Assembly (NCBI GenBank): GCA_910579085.1
Contig: CAJTRU010000001.1
Location: 47,735 to 111,734, forward strand
Source of the DNA: an uncultured Lachnospiraceae bacterium
Lineage (GTDB): Bacteria; Bacillota; Clostridia; Lachnospirales; Lachnospiraceae
Length of the DNA stretch: 64,000 bases
Reading direction: 5' to 3'
In this document: positions 54,920 through 63,035 of the stretch, piece by piece
How the letters are laid out: the number at the start of each line of letters is the position of its first letter
Numbering within the stretch: the first letter of the stretch is position 1
Program-made: the position numbers and the translations under genes
The notes under the pieces: model-generated
The model's database searches: none
Seen by the model: the letters and a program-made list of their open reading frames with translations, nothing else
Told to the model about the DNA's origin: nothing

Positions 54920-54950
54920 CCGCCATTCTTTCAAAAAGATGGCGGTTTTT
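54920..54950 (+). terminator. terminator of the GH13 gene
   Basis: CCGCCAT and ATGGCGG form a stem with a 12-base loop, followed by TTTTT, 25 bp past the stop codon. Confidence 0.85.
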
Positions 54951-55223
54951 AAATAAATTCTGTGTTCCAATAAACAAACCTGCTTCTAATATATATTTAT
55001 GGCATATATACTTCTGCCACTTATCAAACATAGCAGTCTTTTAAATTATCCAAACCCTGCCATAATGATTTTGGGCAGAATTATCTCTTTTACTGCTGCC
55101 ATAATAGTTACTATAATTATGAAAAAAATGCCATGTATTAAAATGTTTATTCCTTAAAACTATTTTTACAATATGTTTACACTTTATTCACAGCTTACAC
55201 ATTTGTAATTCACAAACCTTGAA

Positions 55224-55322
55224 TATAATATACCTATCAAATGAAACAAAAACATTTGATAAGTGCTTAAATTTTTTCATACCTTCTCCTTTAAGAAACG
55301 CTTCTCCAGGCGTTTCTTTTTT
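55224..55322 (+). ncRNA. candidate small RNA with two hairpins
   Basis: A TATAAT (55224-55229) is followed, six bases later, by a perfect 9-bp hairpin TATCAAATG/CATTTGATA (55235-55261) and then by a perfect 9-bp terminator stem AAGAAACGC/GCGTTTCTT (55293-55318) with a T run. The resulting RNA would be about 88 nt. No ribosome-binding site plus frame is seen in it. No good -35 is visible, which lowers confidence. The rest of the 54951-55446 gap shows nothing else. Confidence 0.5.
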
Positions 55323-55446
55323 ATTTTACATGGACTTTATAAAATATACAAAGTATACCTTTATTATCCTTAGACAAAAACAACAGTCCCATTATATAAC
55401 AGAACTGTTGTTTTACTAAATCTGCACTTGGAATTGCCAGAATATA

Positions 55447-55707
55447 TTAATCAGTTGTATAAGGCATAATTGCCACATGGCGTGCACGTTTAACAGCAAC
55501 TGTTAAAGCCCTCTGGTGCTTTGCACAGTTTCCTGTAATCCTTCTAGGAAGGATTTTGCCTCTTTCTGATACATATCTCTTTAATTTATTAACATCTTTA
55601 TAATCAACTATATCATGCTCTTTATCCGCACAGAAAGCACATACTTTCTTTCTTCTGCGGGCAGGTCTTCTTCTTGCGCCTTCTTTATCGCCTTTATTGT
55701 AAGCCAT
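55447..55707 (-). CDS. rpsR: ribosomal protein S18
   Basis: Product of 86 residues, basic (ARRRPARRRKKVCAFCADKE), with the S18 core YKDVNKLKRYVSERGKILPR followed by RITGNCAKHQRALTVAVKRA. Three Cys (CAFC and NC) suggest the zinc-binding form. It binds the 30S platform with S6. Last gene of rpsF-ssb-rpsR. Confidence 0.97.
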   Translation of the reverse strand: MAYNKGDKEGARRRPARRRKKVCAFCADKEHDIVDYKDVNKLKRYVSERGKILPRRITGNCAKHQRALTVAVKRARHVAIMPYTTD

Positions 55708-55738
55708 GTCTAAACCTCCTTTAATTATTTAATGGTAA

Positions 55739-56200
55739 TTAACACTTAAATGGCAGTTCTTCCTCAATAGCATCAGGAATATTCATAAAACCATCCCCTG
55801 CTGCCTGTGCTGGTTCAGGTCTTGCTGGTGCTGCTGCCTGCTGGTACCCGCCAGTTGGCATTGCTGCTGCCTGTGCTGCTTTGCTCTCAACAAATTCCTG
55901 TTCCTCAACTACAACATCTGTAGTATAAACCTTCTGTCCATCCTTATTAGTGTAACTACCTGTCTGTATACGGCCTGTTACTCCGATTTTTATACCTTGG
56001 TGAAGATAATTCTCAGCAAATTCTGCTCCTTTTCCAAACACAACACAGCTAATAAAATCTGCGGTCTGGTCATCACCCTGGCGTTTAAACCTGCGGTCTA
56101 CTGCAAGAGTATATCTTGCCACCGCTGTCTGTGTATCTCCTGAAGAATAGCGTATATCAGGGTCACGTGTCAGACGTCCTACTAAAATAACCTTATTCAT
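55739..56200 (-). CDS. ssb: single-stranded DNA-binding protein
   Basis: Product of 153 residues. OB-fold at 1-110 (MNKVILVGRLTRDPDIRYSS, FISCVVFGKGAEFAENYLHQ), Ala/Pro/Gln-rich linker, and an acidic tip EEELPFKC where the usual DDLPF end is followed by two extra residues. It coats single-stranded DNA in replication and repair. AAGGTG upstream of ATG 56200 is a modest site; the open frame further upstream overlaps rpsF. Confidence 0.95.
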   Translation of the reverse strand: MNKVILVGRLTRDPDIRYSSGDTQTAVARYTLAVDRRFKRQGDDQTADFISCVVFGKGAEFAENYLHQGIKIGVTGRIQTGSYTNKDGQKVYTTDVVVEEQEFVESKAAQAAAMPTGGYQQAAAPARPEPAQAAGDGFMNIPDAIEEELPFKC

Positions 56201-56222
56201 ATAAGGAAACACCTTACCTTTC

Positions 56223-56510
56223 TTATGCTTCCTGTCTGACGCATAAATATCTGAGTACATTATCCATAATGCGTACAACCTGTTCAATCTTGCCTGGAAC
56301 TTCAGGTTCTGCATCAAACTGGATAAAGTAGTAAAAGCCCTCTTTCATATGCCGGATTTCATAAGCAAGTTTCTTCTTGCCCCATTCTTCAACATTTGTA
56401 ATACTGCCGCCGGCCTTTGTAACATAATCCTTCGCCTTTTCGACAGTTGCTGCTCTTACTTCATCTTCAATCTTAGCATCGACAACTAACGCTAACTCAT
56501 ATTTATTCAT
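56223..56510 (-). CDS. rpsF: ribosomal protein S6
   Basis: Product of 95 residues: MNKYELALVVDAKIEDEVRA, then GGSITNVEEWGKKKLAYEIR and GFYYFIQFDAEP, as in the family. It pairs with S18 on the 30S subunit. GGAGG 11 bases upstream sets ATG 56510. First gene of rpsF-ssb-rpsR. Confidence 0.97.
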   Translation of the reverse strand: MNKYELALVVDAKIEDEVRAATVEKAKDYVTKAGGSITNVEEWGKKKLAYEIRHMKEGFYYFIQFDAEPEVPGKIEQVVRIMDNVLRYLCVRQEA

Positions 56511-56646
56511 AGCTGTCTGTACCTCCTTTTGGTCTCTGGCTCTTCCCATGACTCTGGCCCTGTGTGATAACCAGAACCATTGTGTTTTATAACACAGTAT
56601 GTCCTAACAGGGAAAAACAAGGAAATTTAACGTATCACAATCAAAT

Positions 56647-56675
56647 ACTCTAGCATATATTAACATTTTATGCAA
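56647..56675 (-). promoter_or_regulatory. putative rpsF operon promoter
   Basis: Minus-strand TTGCAT (56670-56675), 17-bp spacer, TAGAGT (56647-56652). The ~130-nt leader before rpsF contains a TGTGTT/AACACA hairpin near 56583; S6:S18 autoregulation through the leader is known in many bacteria but I cannot confirm the motif here. Confidence 0.55.
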
Positions 56676-56707
56676 GTCTTTTTTAAACTTATTTAATACT
56701 TGTTTCA

Positions 56708-57199
56708 AAAAATATGGGATAATTTCCAGTTATCCTGTTTTGGTGGACGGACGCAGGGTTTCTGGTGTTCCATCTAAAACCTGCTGTATCAGCCAAAGTT
56801 ACAAAAAACAGGACATAAGCACGAAATAGATATTATAACTGGAAATTATGATGGATGAAAGGTGATTTAGACGTACGGAAGTACAGTGGCGTCATTTTTA
56901 TATTCATCCCTTTATAATAGTAATTATTACATTGTATAATAAGTGACTGGCAGAATAATTCCTCTCACCCCATTTACAGTTATCTGGTTATTTTGTATTT
57001 TAGTACAAATTTTTGATGGCAGGTTTTGCGTGCCAGATGCCAGCAATTATTCCATACAGGGGCACTTTAACCCCGCCGGCCTTTATGTGCCGTTGCGTGG
57101 GTTACCGTAGCGCAAGCGTGCCCCTGTATGGAATATTGCTGGCTCTGGCACAGAAACCGTCCGTTATACACAAACACAGGATAACTGGAAATTATCAAA
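56708..57199. repeat. modular intergenic repeat R9
   Basis: It starts GGATAATTTCCAGTTATCC and ends AGGATAACTGGAAATTATC, an inverted pair. Between lie GGACGGACGCAGGGTTTCTG, GTGACTGGCAGAATAATTCC, GGCAGGTTTTGCGTGCCAGA, CAGGGGCACTTTAACCCCGC, the TGCCGTTGCGTGGGTTACCG hairpin and GCTGGCTCTGGCACAGAAAC, most of them also in R6. It fills the divergent gap between rpsF and pspA. Confidence 0.72.
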
Positions 57200-57205
57200 T
57201 TACCC

Positions 57206-57234
57206 TTGACATTTGAAACAAAAAATTTTACAAT
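57206..57234 (+). promoter_or_regulatory. pspA operon promoter
   Basis: TTGACA (57206-57211), 17-bp spacer, TACAAT (57229-57234), near-consensus sigma-A. The -35 lies seven bases from the end of repeat R9. Confidence 0.85.
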
Positions 57235-57275
57235 AAATAATAGTTGTAGCAATATTAACAGACCCGTAAAACATT

Positions 57276-57293
57276 ATATGGCATATGCCATAT
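57276..57293. promoter_or_regulatory. 18-bp perfect palindrome in the pspA leader
   Basis: ATATGGCATATGCCATAT is a perfect palindrome, 40 bp downstream of the -10 and 21 bp before the pspA ATG. It looks like a repressor operator; GGCATATGCC recurs in the terminator loop at the end of the operon. Confidence 0.6.
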
Positions 57294-57314
57294 CTATAAG
57301 AAAAGGAGGAACTT

Positions 57315-57998
57315 ATGGGAATTTTAACACGTTTTAAAGATATTATGTCATCAAATATCAATACTCTTCTTGACAAGGCAGAAGACCCCGAAAAAATGAT
57401 TGACCAGTGCCTTCGCAACTTAAATAATGACCTTGGCAAAGTTAAGTCAGAAACTGCTGCTATTATGGCAGATGAACAGCGTGCAAAGAGAAAGCTGGAT
57501 GAATGTAAAGATGAAATCACCAAAATACAAAACTATGCTGCTAAAGCCGTTTCAGCAGGCAATGACAGTGATGCAAGGCTGTTCCTTGAGAAGAAACAGA
57601 CACTTGTTGCCAAACAGGCTGAACTCCAGCAGATATATGACGCTGCCCATACTAATTCAGAAAATATGCGTGCGATGAATGACAAACTTGTAAAAGATAT
57701 CTCAAAACTTGAAGAAAAGCGCCATTCTATTAAAGCAAAGATGAATATTGCACGTACACAGGAACATATTAATGAAATGGTATCAAGTTCCAATGGTGCA
57801 AACAGTTCAATCAGCGCTTTTGAACGCATGGAGGAAAAAGCAGACCAGATGCTTGACAAAGCAAATGCAATGGCACAGCTTAATAATACAGGACATGACG
57901 AAATAGATGACCTTAAAGCCAAATATGACAATGACCCAGGCACTAATTCTGATATAGAGGATGAACTTGCAGCACTAAAAGCAAGCCTTGGCAAGTAA
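57315..57998 (+). CDS. pspA: PspA/IM30-family membrane-stress protein
   Basis: Product of 227 residues, almost wholly coiled coil. It starts MGILTRFKDIMSSNINTLLD and has the family's AEDPEKMIDQCLRNLNNDLG helix. PspA forms ESCRT-III-like assemblies on the inner membrane face and protects it from leakage. AAAGGAGG precedes the ATG. First of four genes matching Bacillus ydjF-ydjG-ydjH-ydjI. Confidence 0.93.
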   Translation: MGILTRFKDIMSSNINTLLDKAEDPEKMIDQCLRNLNNDLGKVKSETAAIMADEQRAKRKLDECKDEITKIQNYAAKAVSAGNDSDARLFLEKKQTLVAKQAELQQIYDAAHTNSENMRAMNDKLVKDISKLEEKRHSIKAKMNIARTQEHINEMVSSSNGANSSISAFERMEEKADQMLDKANAMAQLNNTGHDEIDDLKAKYDNDPGTNSDIEDELAALKASLGK

Positions 57999-58026
57999 CC
58001 AGGATATCCTTTAAGAAAGGAAACTT

Positions 58027-59082
58027 ATGGTAATCCAGTATAAATGCCCTGGCTGTGGTGCCGACATGGCCTTTAACAGCCAGACAGGAAGGCTTCACTG
58101 TGACAACTGTGGCCATAGTGAAGAAATTGAAGACTATAAAACAGAGGACTTCAGGGAATTTGAAGAACATTTCCACTCCTCAACTTTTGAAGGTGATGAA
58201 GTAAACCAGTACCAGTGTAATAACTGTGGTGCAATACTTCTTACAGATAAAGATACCACCGCAACCACATGCAGTTTCTGCGGCTCACCTGTTATATTAG
58301 GTGACAGGCTTTCAGGTGCACTTGCACCATCAAAGGTTATACCTTTTACTATATCAAAAAGTGAAGCTGAAGCCGCATTTAAAAAATGGTGCCATCATGG
58401 TCTTTTAATGCCTAAAAACTTTAAACAGGCTGACAGGATTAAAAGCCTTACAGGCATGTATGTACCATTCTGGCTTTATGATTTACAGGGACAGGGTGAA
58501 GCTTTTGCACACTGTACACGCATACATACACATGACGAAGGGGATTATATTGTCACCAGAACAAGCCATTTTAATGTTTACCGCAAAGTTGATTTAAGAT
58601 ATAACAATGTACCTGCTGACGCATCTGAAAAGATGCCTGATGACCTTATGGATAAACTTGAACCATTTGATTACCAGAATTTAAAGAAGTTTAATACCCC
58701 ATATCTGGCAGGCTTCATATCAGAAAAATACAACTACACTGACAGGCAGATGTTCCCACGGGTACAGCAAAGAGTAACACATTACATAGAAGATTATATT
58801 TCTGGCAGCATACAGGGATATTCTACTAAAAACATAATTAACAGGGAATACCATACAAAACAGATAAATGCTGAGTATGCCCTTCTTCCTGTATGGATGG
58901 TATATTATGATTATAATAACTCAGAATATACATTTGCAATGAACGGCCAGACCGGCAAAATAGCAGGCAAACCTCCTTTAAGCGCTGGCAAAGCAGCAGG
59001 TGGCGCTATCGGGATAACATTATTGCTTTTTATTATCTGCCGGGTGGTTACTGTTATTATGGGAGGGCCTTTACTATGGTAA
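58027..59082 (+). CDS. ydjG: zinc-ribbon membrane protein, YdjG-like
   Basis: Product of 351 residues. Two zinc ribbons at the N terminus (CPGCGADMAF...CDNCGHSEE and CNNCGAILL...CSFCGSPVI), a large middle domain and one C-terminal membrane span (about 325-345). Often misnamed as a PriA-like helicase because of the ribbons, but there is no helicase domain. In Bacillus, YdjG with YdjH recruits the SPFH protein YdjI to membrane sites. AAAGGAA lies upstream. The stop overlaps the next start by 7 bases. Confidence 0.87.
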   Translation: MVIQYKCPGCGADMAFNSQTGRLHCDNCGHSEEIEDYKTEDFREFEEHFHSSTFEGDEVNQYQCNNCGAILLTDKDTTATTCSFCGSPVILGDRLSGALAPSKVIPFTISKSEAEAAFKKWCHHGLLMPKNFKQADRIKSLTGMYVPFWLYDLQGQGEAFAHCTRIHTHDEGDYIVTRTSHFNVYRKVDLRYNNVPADASEKMPDDLMDKLEPFDYQNLKKFNTPYLAGFISEKYNYTDRQMFPRVQQRVTHYIEDYISGSIQGYSTKNIINREYHTKQINAEYALLPVWMVYYDYNNSEYTFAMNGQTGKIAGKPPLSAGKAAGGAIGITLLLFIICRVVTVIMGGPLLW

Positions 59083-59867
59083 TTTACAGAAAACAGCCAG
59101 GTTACATATTAAAATATTCCAGATATGTATTTATAATTTTAATGGCATTAATCCCGTTTTTATCATTAAATAAAACTGCATGTGCAGAAACAATTATACA
59201 AGATGATGCAGAAATTATATCCTCAGATGAAGAGAAAAAACTACAAGGTTTATGTGATAAAATCCTTAAAGAATATGACACATCTGTTTATATATGGACT
59301 GACAGCGATATTAGCGGCAGCAGCAATTTTACTTATTTAATGGAAATGTTCGTTGCAACACATCCAGACAAAAATATTATAATACTTATGGTTGGAATGT
59401 GCCCTGGTGACCGTATATATGAAGTCCAGGGATACGGCATTGCAGAGGAAATGGTAAATAATAAAAGATGTGGTAAAATATTAGATGACATGCATAGTGA
59501 TATGGCAAACGGAAATTATTATTCTGCAATGCAGATATTTTGCCAAAAATCATATACATATATGGGCAGGCATCCACGCCTTGACAGCATAATATTTTCA
59601 CCAGTTTTCCAGTTTATTATATGCCTTATTGCAGGTATTGTCCCTGTTGCAATAATTGCATATAATTCTGGCGGACGCACAACTGTAAACAGCCACACAT
59701 ATCTTGATATAAATAATTCAAGGGTAATAGGAAGTTTTGACAGATACACACACACAACTGTAAAACGCACTGCAAAACCACGTGACAATGACAGTTCTGG
59801 CGGAGGCAGCAGTGGTGGCGGAGGCGGCGGCGGAAGCCATAGCAGCGGCGGAGGCAGAAGTTTTTAA
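59076..59867 (+). CDS. ydjH: TPM-domain membrane protein, YdjH-like
   Basis: Product of 263 residues. N-terminal membrane/signal segment (about 13-36), extracytoplasmic TPM domain (ETIIQDDAEIISSDEEKKLQ through YSAMQIFCQKSY), a second span (about 170-190) and a Gly/Ser-rich tail ending GGGRSF, typical of TPM proteins. Start ATG 59076 overlaps the ydjG stop, so the pair is coupled. It likely forms the membrane anchor complex with YdjG. Confidence 0.88.
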   Translation: MVIYRKQPGYILKYSRYVFIILMALIPFLSLNKTACAETIIQDDAEIISSDEEKKLQGLCDKILKEYDTSVYIWTDSDISGSSNFTYLMEMFVATHPDKNIIILMVGMCPGDRIYEVQGYGIAEEMVNNKRCGKILDDMHSDMANGNYYSAMQIFCQKSYTYMGRHPRLDSIIFSPVFQFIICLIAGIVPVAIIAYNSGGRTTVNSHTYLDINNSRVIGSFDRYTHTTVKRTAKPRDNDSSGGGSSGGGGGGGSHSSGGGRSF

Positions 59868-59896
59868 AATACTTATTTTAATCTGGGAGGTAATTT

Positions 59897-60859
59897 ATGG
59901 GACTTTTTTCAGGACAGTTTTCAAATGTAGTTGAATGGGAAGAATGGCGTGATGATATGATTTTCTGGAAATGGGCAAACCGTGAAATCAAGAAAGGCTC
60001 AAAACTTATAATTAAACCAGGCCAGGACGCAATATTCCTTTATAATGGCAAAATCGAAGGAATTTTTAAAGATGATGGGGAATATGATATTGAATCACAG
60101 ATTATACCATTCCTTTCAACATTAAAAGGTTTTAAATTTGGATTTAACAGCGGCATGCGTGCAGAAGTCCTTTTTATAAATACTAAAGAATTTTTAATTA
60201 AATGGGGTACAAAATCCCCTGTCAACATACCTGCCCCAAATATGCCTGGTGGGCTTCCAGTACGTGCAAATGGTACCCTGGCATTTAAAGTAGACGACTA
60301 TATTGCACTTATAGACAAAATTGCTGGCGTTAAACAACAGTACCATGTTGAAGATGTAAAACTGCGTATAACTTCCGTTATTGACCAGCTTCTTATGAAA
60401 TGGATTACCAAGGAAGGCAAAGATATGTTTAACCTCCAGGCAAATGCTTTTGACATTGCCAACGGAATTAAAAGCGACCTTGATATGCAGATTATGAAAG
60501 ATGGCATAACAATAACAAACTTACAGGTTATGAGTTTTAATTATCCTTCTGAAATACAAGATATGATTAATAAAAATGCAGCACAAAGCATGGTCGGTGA
60601 TATAGGAAGATACCAGCAGGTATCTATGACAGATGCTATGGCATCTGGAAATTTAAGTGGCGGAAGTACGGCTGGTGATATGGCTGGCATGATGATGGGA
60701 ATGCAGATGGCAGGCCAGATGGTTAACCAGATGAACATGGGTACACAGCAGGCACAGTCCAATACACCAGGTACAGGCGCACCTAATTTCTGCCCAGATT
60801 GCGGACAGAAAACATCTGGAAGCAAGTTCTGCCCTAACTGCGGCAGGAAACTTGTGTAA
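59897..60859 (+). CDS. ydjI: SPFH-domain protein with C-terminal zinc ribbon, YdjI-like
   Basis: Product of 320 residues, close to Bacillus YdjI. SPFH domain about 30-215 (KGSKLIIKPGQDAIFLYNGK, VLFINTKEFLIKWGTKSP), a Met/Gly-rich stretch (GDMAGMMMGMQMAGQMVNQM) and a terminal zinc ribbon CPDCGQK...CPNCGRK. It lacks a membrane span and depends on partners for membrane targeting. GGGAGG precedes the ATG. Last gene of the operon, followed by a strong terminator. Confidence 0.9.
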   Translation: MGLFSGQFSNVVEWEEWRDDMIFWKWANREIKKGSKLIIKPGQDAIFLYNGKIEGIFKDDGEYDIESQIIPFLSTLKGFKFGFNSGMRAEVLFINTKEFLIKWGTKSPVNIPAPNMPGGLPVRANGTLAFKVDDYIALIDKIAGVKQQYHVEDVKLRITSVIDQLLMKWITKEGKDMFNLQANAFDIANGIKSDLDMQIMKDGITITNLQVMSFNYPSEIQDMINKNAAQSMVGDIGRYQQVSMTDAMASGNLSGGSTAGDMAGMMMGMQMAGQMVNQMNMGTQQAQSNTPGTGAPNFCPDCGQKTSGSKFCPNCGRKLV

Positions 60860-60903
60860 TACTATAGTGTACATTTTTAATATACCAAATATAAATTAAT
60901 GCA

Positions 60904-60952
60904 AAAACTCCATTGTATAACAGGCGGCATATGCCATACAATGGAGTTTTTA
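60904..60952 (+). terminator. terminator of the pspA-ydjGHI operon
   Basis: AAAACTCCATTGTAT and ATACAATGGAGTTTT form a perfect 15-bp stem; the 17-base loop contains GGCATATGCC, and TTTTT follows. Confidence 0.9.
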
Positions 60953-61022
60953 TGTTTTTACCATACACAAATTAACAGCAACAGCAAAGCTTTATAATTT
61001 TAAAAAGTCTATCCATAAATAC

Positions 61023-61184
61023 TTATTTATACATATGAAGCTTTGATGTTTCTATAGAATATGTATTCTTATACCTAGGTGAAATATTTTCTGCTGCAAC
61101 AAAACTAATTAAAAATATTAACGCACATATTATACACATCCACACTACTGAACGCTTAGAAATCCTAAAATCCTTTATCTTCAC
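61023..61184 (-). CDS. small membrane or secreted protein, 53 residues
   Basis: A 53-codon frame starting at GTG 61184 with GGGGGAG eight bases upstream. The product has a basic N terminus (MKIKDFRISKRS), a hydrophobic span VVWMCIICALIFLISFVA and a polar tail of 22 residues. The topology is that of a small single-span membrane protein or a cleaved peptide. I do not recognise a family. The strong ribosome-binding site and clean signal-like structure are the support; expression is unproven. Confidence 0.55.
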   Translation of the reverse strand: MKIKDFRISKRSVVWMCIICALIFLISFVAAENISPRYKNTYSIETSKLHMYK

Positions 61185-61716
61185 CAAAATTACTCCCCCT
61201 GTAATATAATATTAGCAGATAAATATTCTTTATATATAATAATTTATATAATCCATAAAAAATATAATTCACAAAATTAAATTTTAATCTCCTGCTTAGA
61301 ATAATATATCACAAAAACCGGGATTTATTCCTTAAAGCTTCCTTACATTTATCTGCAAGCCCTAAATCAATGCTTATGTATGGTAAAGAAACAAGAACAA
61401 GCAACCAAAAGCAAGAAACAGACTGCCAGTATGTATAAAAACTGTTTACCATATATGCCAAAGCAAGACATTAACACCTAAAATCTGGCAATATTTGCAT
61501 TATATGGTACATTTTAACATTATATTGCCTGTGGGCAGACACTTATTTATTTATAATGCTTTAAAATACATAACATATATTATACTTAATGTATAAAAAT
61601 TTAGTCTTTCCACATAATAACTCCATAACCAATTATGAAAAATAACCACAGGCATATATAACATTGCATAACTGCACCTGTCTGTGGTTTAACAGAAATG
61701 GAGGATAATTAAATAT
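61185..61716. other. intergenic, no gene recognised
   Basis: About 530 AT-rich bases upstream of spoVT. No plausible gene is seen. The promoter of spoVT, sigma-G-dependent in Bacillus, should lie at its right end, but I could not place it confidently. Confidence 0.5.
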
Positions 61717-62262
61717 ATGAAAGCAACTGGAATTGTGAGAAGAATAGATGATTTGGGACGGGTGGTAATCCCAAAAGAAATCCGAAGGACATTAAGAATC
61801 CGTGAAGGTGACCCGCTCGAAATATATACAGACCGCGAAGGCCAGATTGTTTTAAAGAAATATTCCATGATGGGAGATTTAGGAGAATTCGCAAAACAGT
61901 ATGCAGAAGCCTTGTCACAGACTACAGGCCATATTGTAGCAATAGCTGACAGGGATATAGTTATTGCCGCATCAGGCGGGGCTAAAAAGGATTTATTGCA
62001 AAAACCTGTAAGTAAGGAATTAGAACAGGTTATTGATGACAGACAGAGCTTAATTGCATCAGGTGGCGAAAAAAATTATAAAACTATTGCAAATGAAGAA
62101 GAGCATTTTTCTTTTGAGGCTATAAGCCCTATTATATGTGAAGGTGACGCAATTGGCGCTGTAGTTCTTCTGTCAAAAGAAGGCAAGGCACAGTTTGGCG
62201 AAACTGAAAAGAAACTTACAGCTACAGCTGCTAGTTTCCTTGGAAAACAGCTTGAGCAGTAA
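61717..62262 (+). CDS. spoVT: stage V sporulation protein T
   Basis: Product of 181 residues. N-terminal AbrB-type swapped-hairpin DNA-binding domain (GIVRRIDDLGRVVIPKEIRR, then REGDPLEIYTDREG) and a C-terminal GAF-like domain. SpoVT tunes sigma-G-dependent gene expression in the forespore. TGGAGG precedes ATG 61717. Single-gene unit with its own terminator. Confidence 0.95.
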   Translation: MKATGIVRRIDDLGRVVIPKEIRRTLRIREGDPLEIYTDREGQIVLKKYSMMGDLGEFAKQYAEALSQTTGHIVAIADRDIVIAASGGAKKDLLQKPVSKELEQVIDDRQSLIASGGEKNYKTIANEEEHFSFEAISPIICEGDAIGAVVLLSKEGKAQFGETEKKLTATAASFLGKQLEQ

Positions 62263-62288
62263 TATTTTAAAAACAATTAAACATGTAG

Positions 62289-62324
62289 GAAGCCACACTT
62301 AAAATTTATGTGTGGCTTCTTTTA
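62289..62324 (+). terminator. terminator of spoVT
   Basis: GAAGCCACAC and GTGTGGCTTC form a perfect 10-bp stem with an 11-base loop, followed by TTTTATTT. Confidence 0.85.
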
Positions 62325-62366
62325 TTTATAAAAATTATAGAAACATTTAATCAAAAAAATCAATAT

Positions 62367-63035
62367 TTATCCATCACTTTCAATATCTGTTAAAATATCT
62401 AATAAATCTTCTAAATTTCTTGAGATATTAACCTGAAGCTTCATGGAATATTTCCGCCATAGTGCTTCTTCCTCTTGTAAATACAGTTCCCATAATATAT
62501 CAATTTTTTGTTCTGGAAGTTTAGTATAAGTTTGCCATTCATGGTTTAAATGTTTTTTTGTATAATCATCATAAAAAATATCTCTAAAATATCTATCCAT
62601 TATAGAAGCCATCATGGAAATATCTAAATTATCATATATAACATTAAATTTATGCTTATTAGCATTGTTATGCAATATTAAATTATATAGACAATAACCA
62701 GCTAACTCCCTAAATCCGTCAATATCCATATCACATAAATGTTTTGTTTTATTAAATGTCTTTTTTATATTTTCTGCATAATTCTGCAGCCATTGGAAAA
62801 AACACCTGCTTTTAACATATTCTTTTTTTTCTGCTATTTTTAAAATACAGTCCTTATCTATTTCTGGCAAAATTGAAAATAACTGTTCTATAATCTCCTG
62901 TTCCACTGGTAATTTTCCTGCATTAAATTTAGAACCATTTATATATAAATCCAGATTATTATCTGTTTTCTGCAAAATATCTTCCAAAAGTTGCTGGAAA
63001 ATCCCAGTCTGGTTCTTGTCTTTCTGAATATCCAT
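62367..63035 (-). CDS. unknown protein of 222 residues
   Basis: Soluble, predicted mostly helical, acidic, no membrane span and no motif I recognise. The middle part (HLCDMDIDGFRELAGYCLYN) is Cys-containing and the C terminus is helical. GGAGGTGG seven bases upstream makes ATG 63035 secure. It overlaps the end of the upstream gene by 77 bases in another frame. Codon use is more AT-rich than the housekeeping genes nearby, so it may be acquired. Function unknown. Confidence 0.7.
   Translation of the reverse strand: MDIQKDKNQTGIFQQLLEDILQKTDNNLDLYINGSKFNAGKLPVEQEIIEQLFSILPEIDKDCILKIAEKKEYVKSRCFFQWLQNYAENIKKTFNKTKHLCDMDIDGFRELAGYCLYNLILHNNANKHKFNVIYDNLDISMMASIMDRYFRDIFYDDYTKKHLNHEWQTYTKLPEQKIDILWELYLQEEEALWRKYSMKLQVNISRNLEDLLDILTDIESDG

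Noticed and set aside
57013..57216. 67-codon frame inside repeat R9
   Set aside because: It spans hairpin modules of the repeat, lacks a ribosome-binding site, and is not kept in other copies.
58027..59082. PriA-like replication-restart helicase
   Set aside because: Only zinc ribbons are shared; there are no helicase motifs, and operon context matches ydjG.
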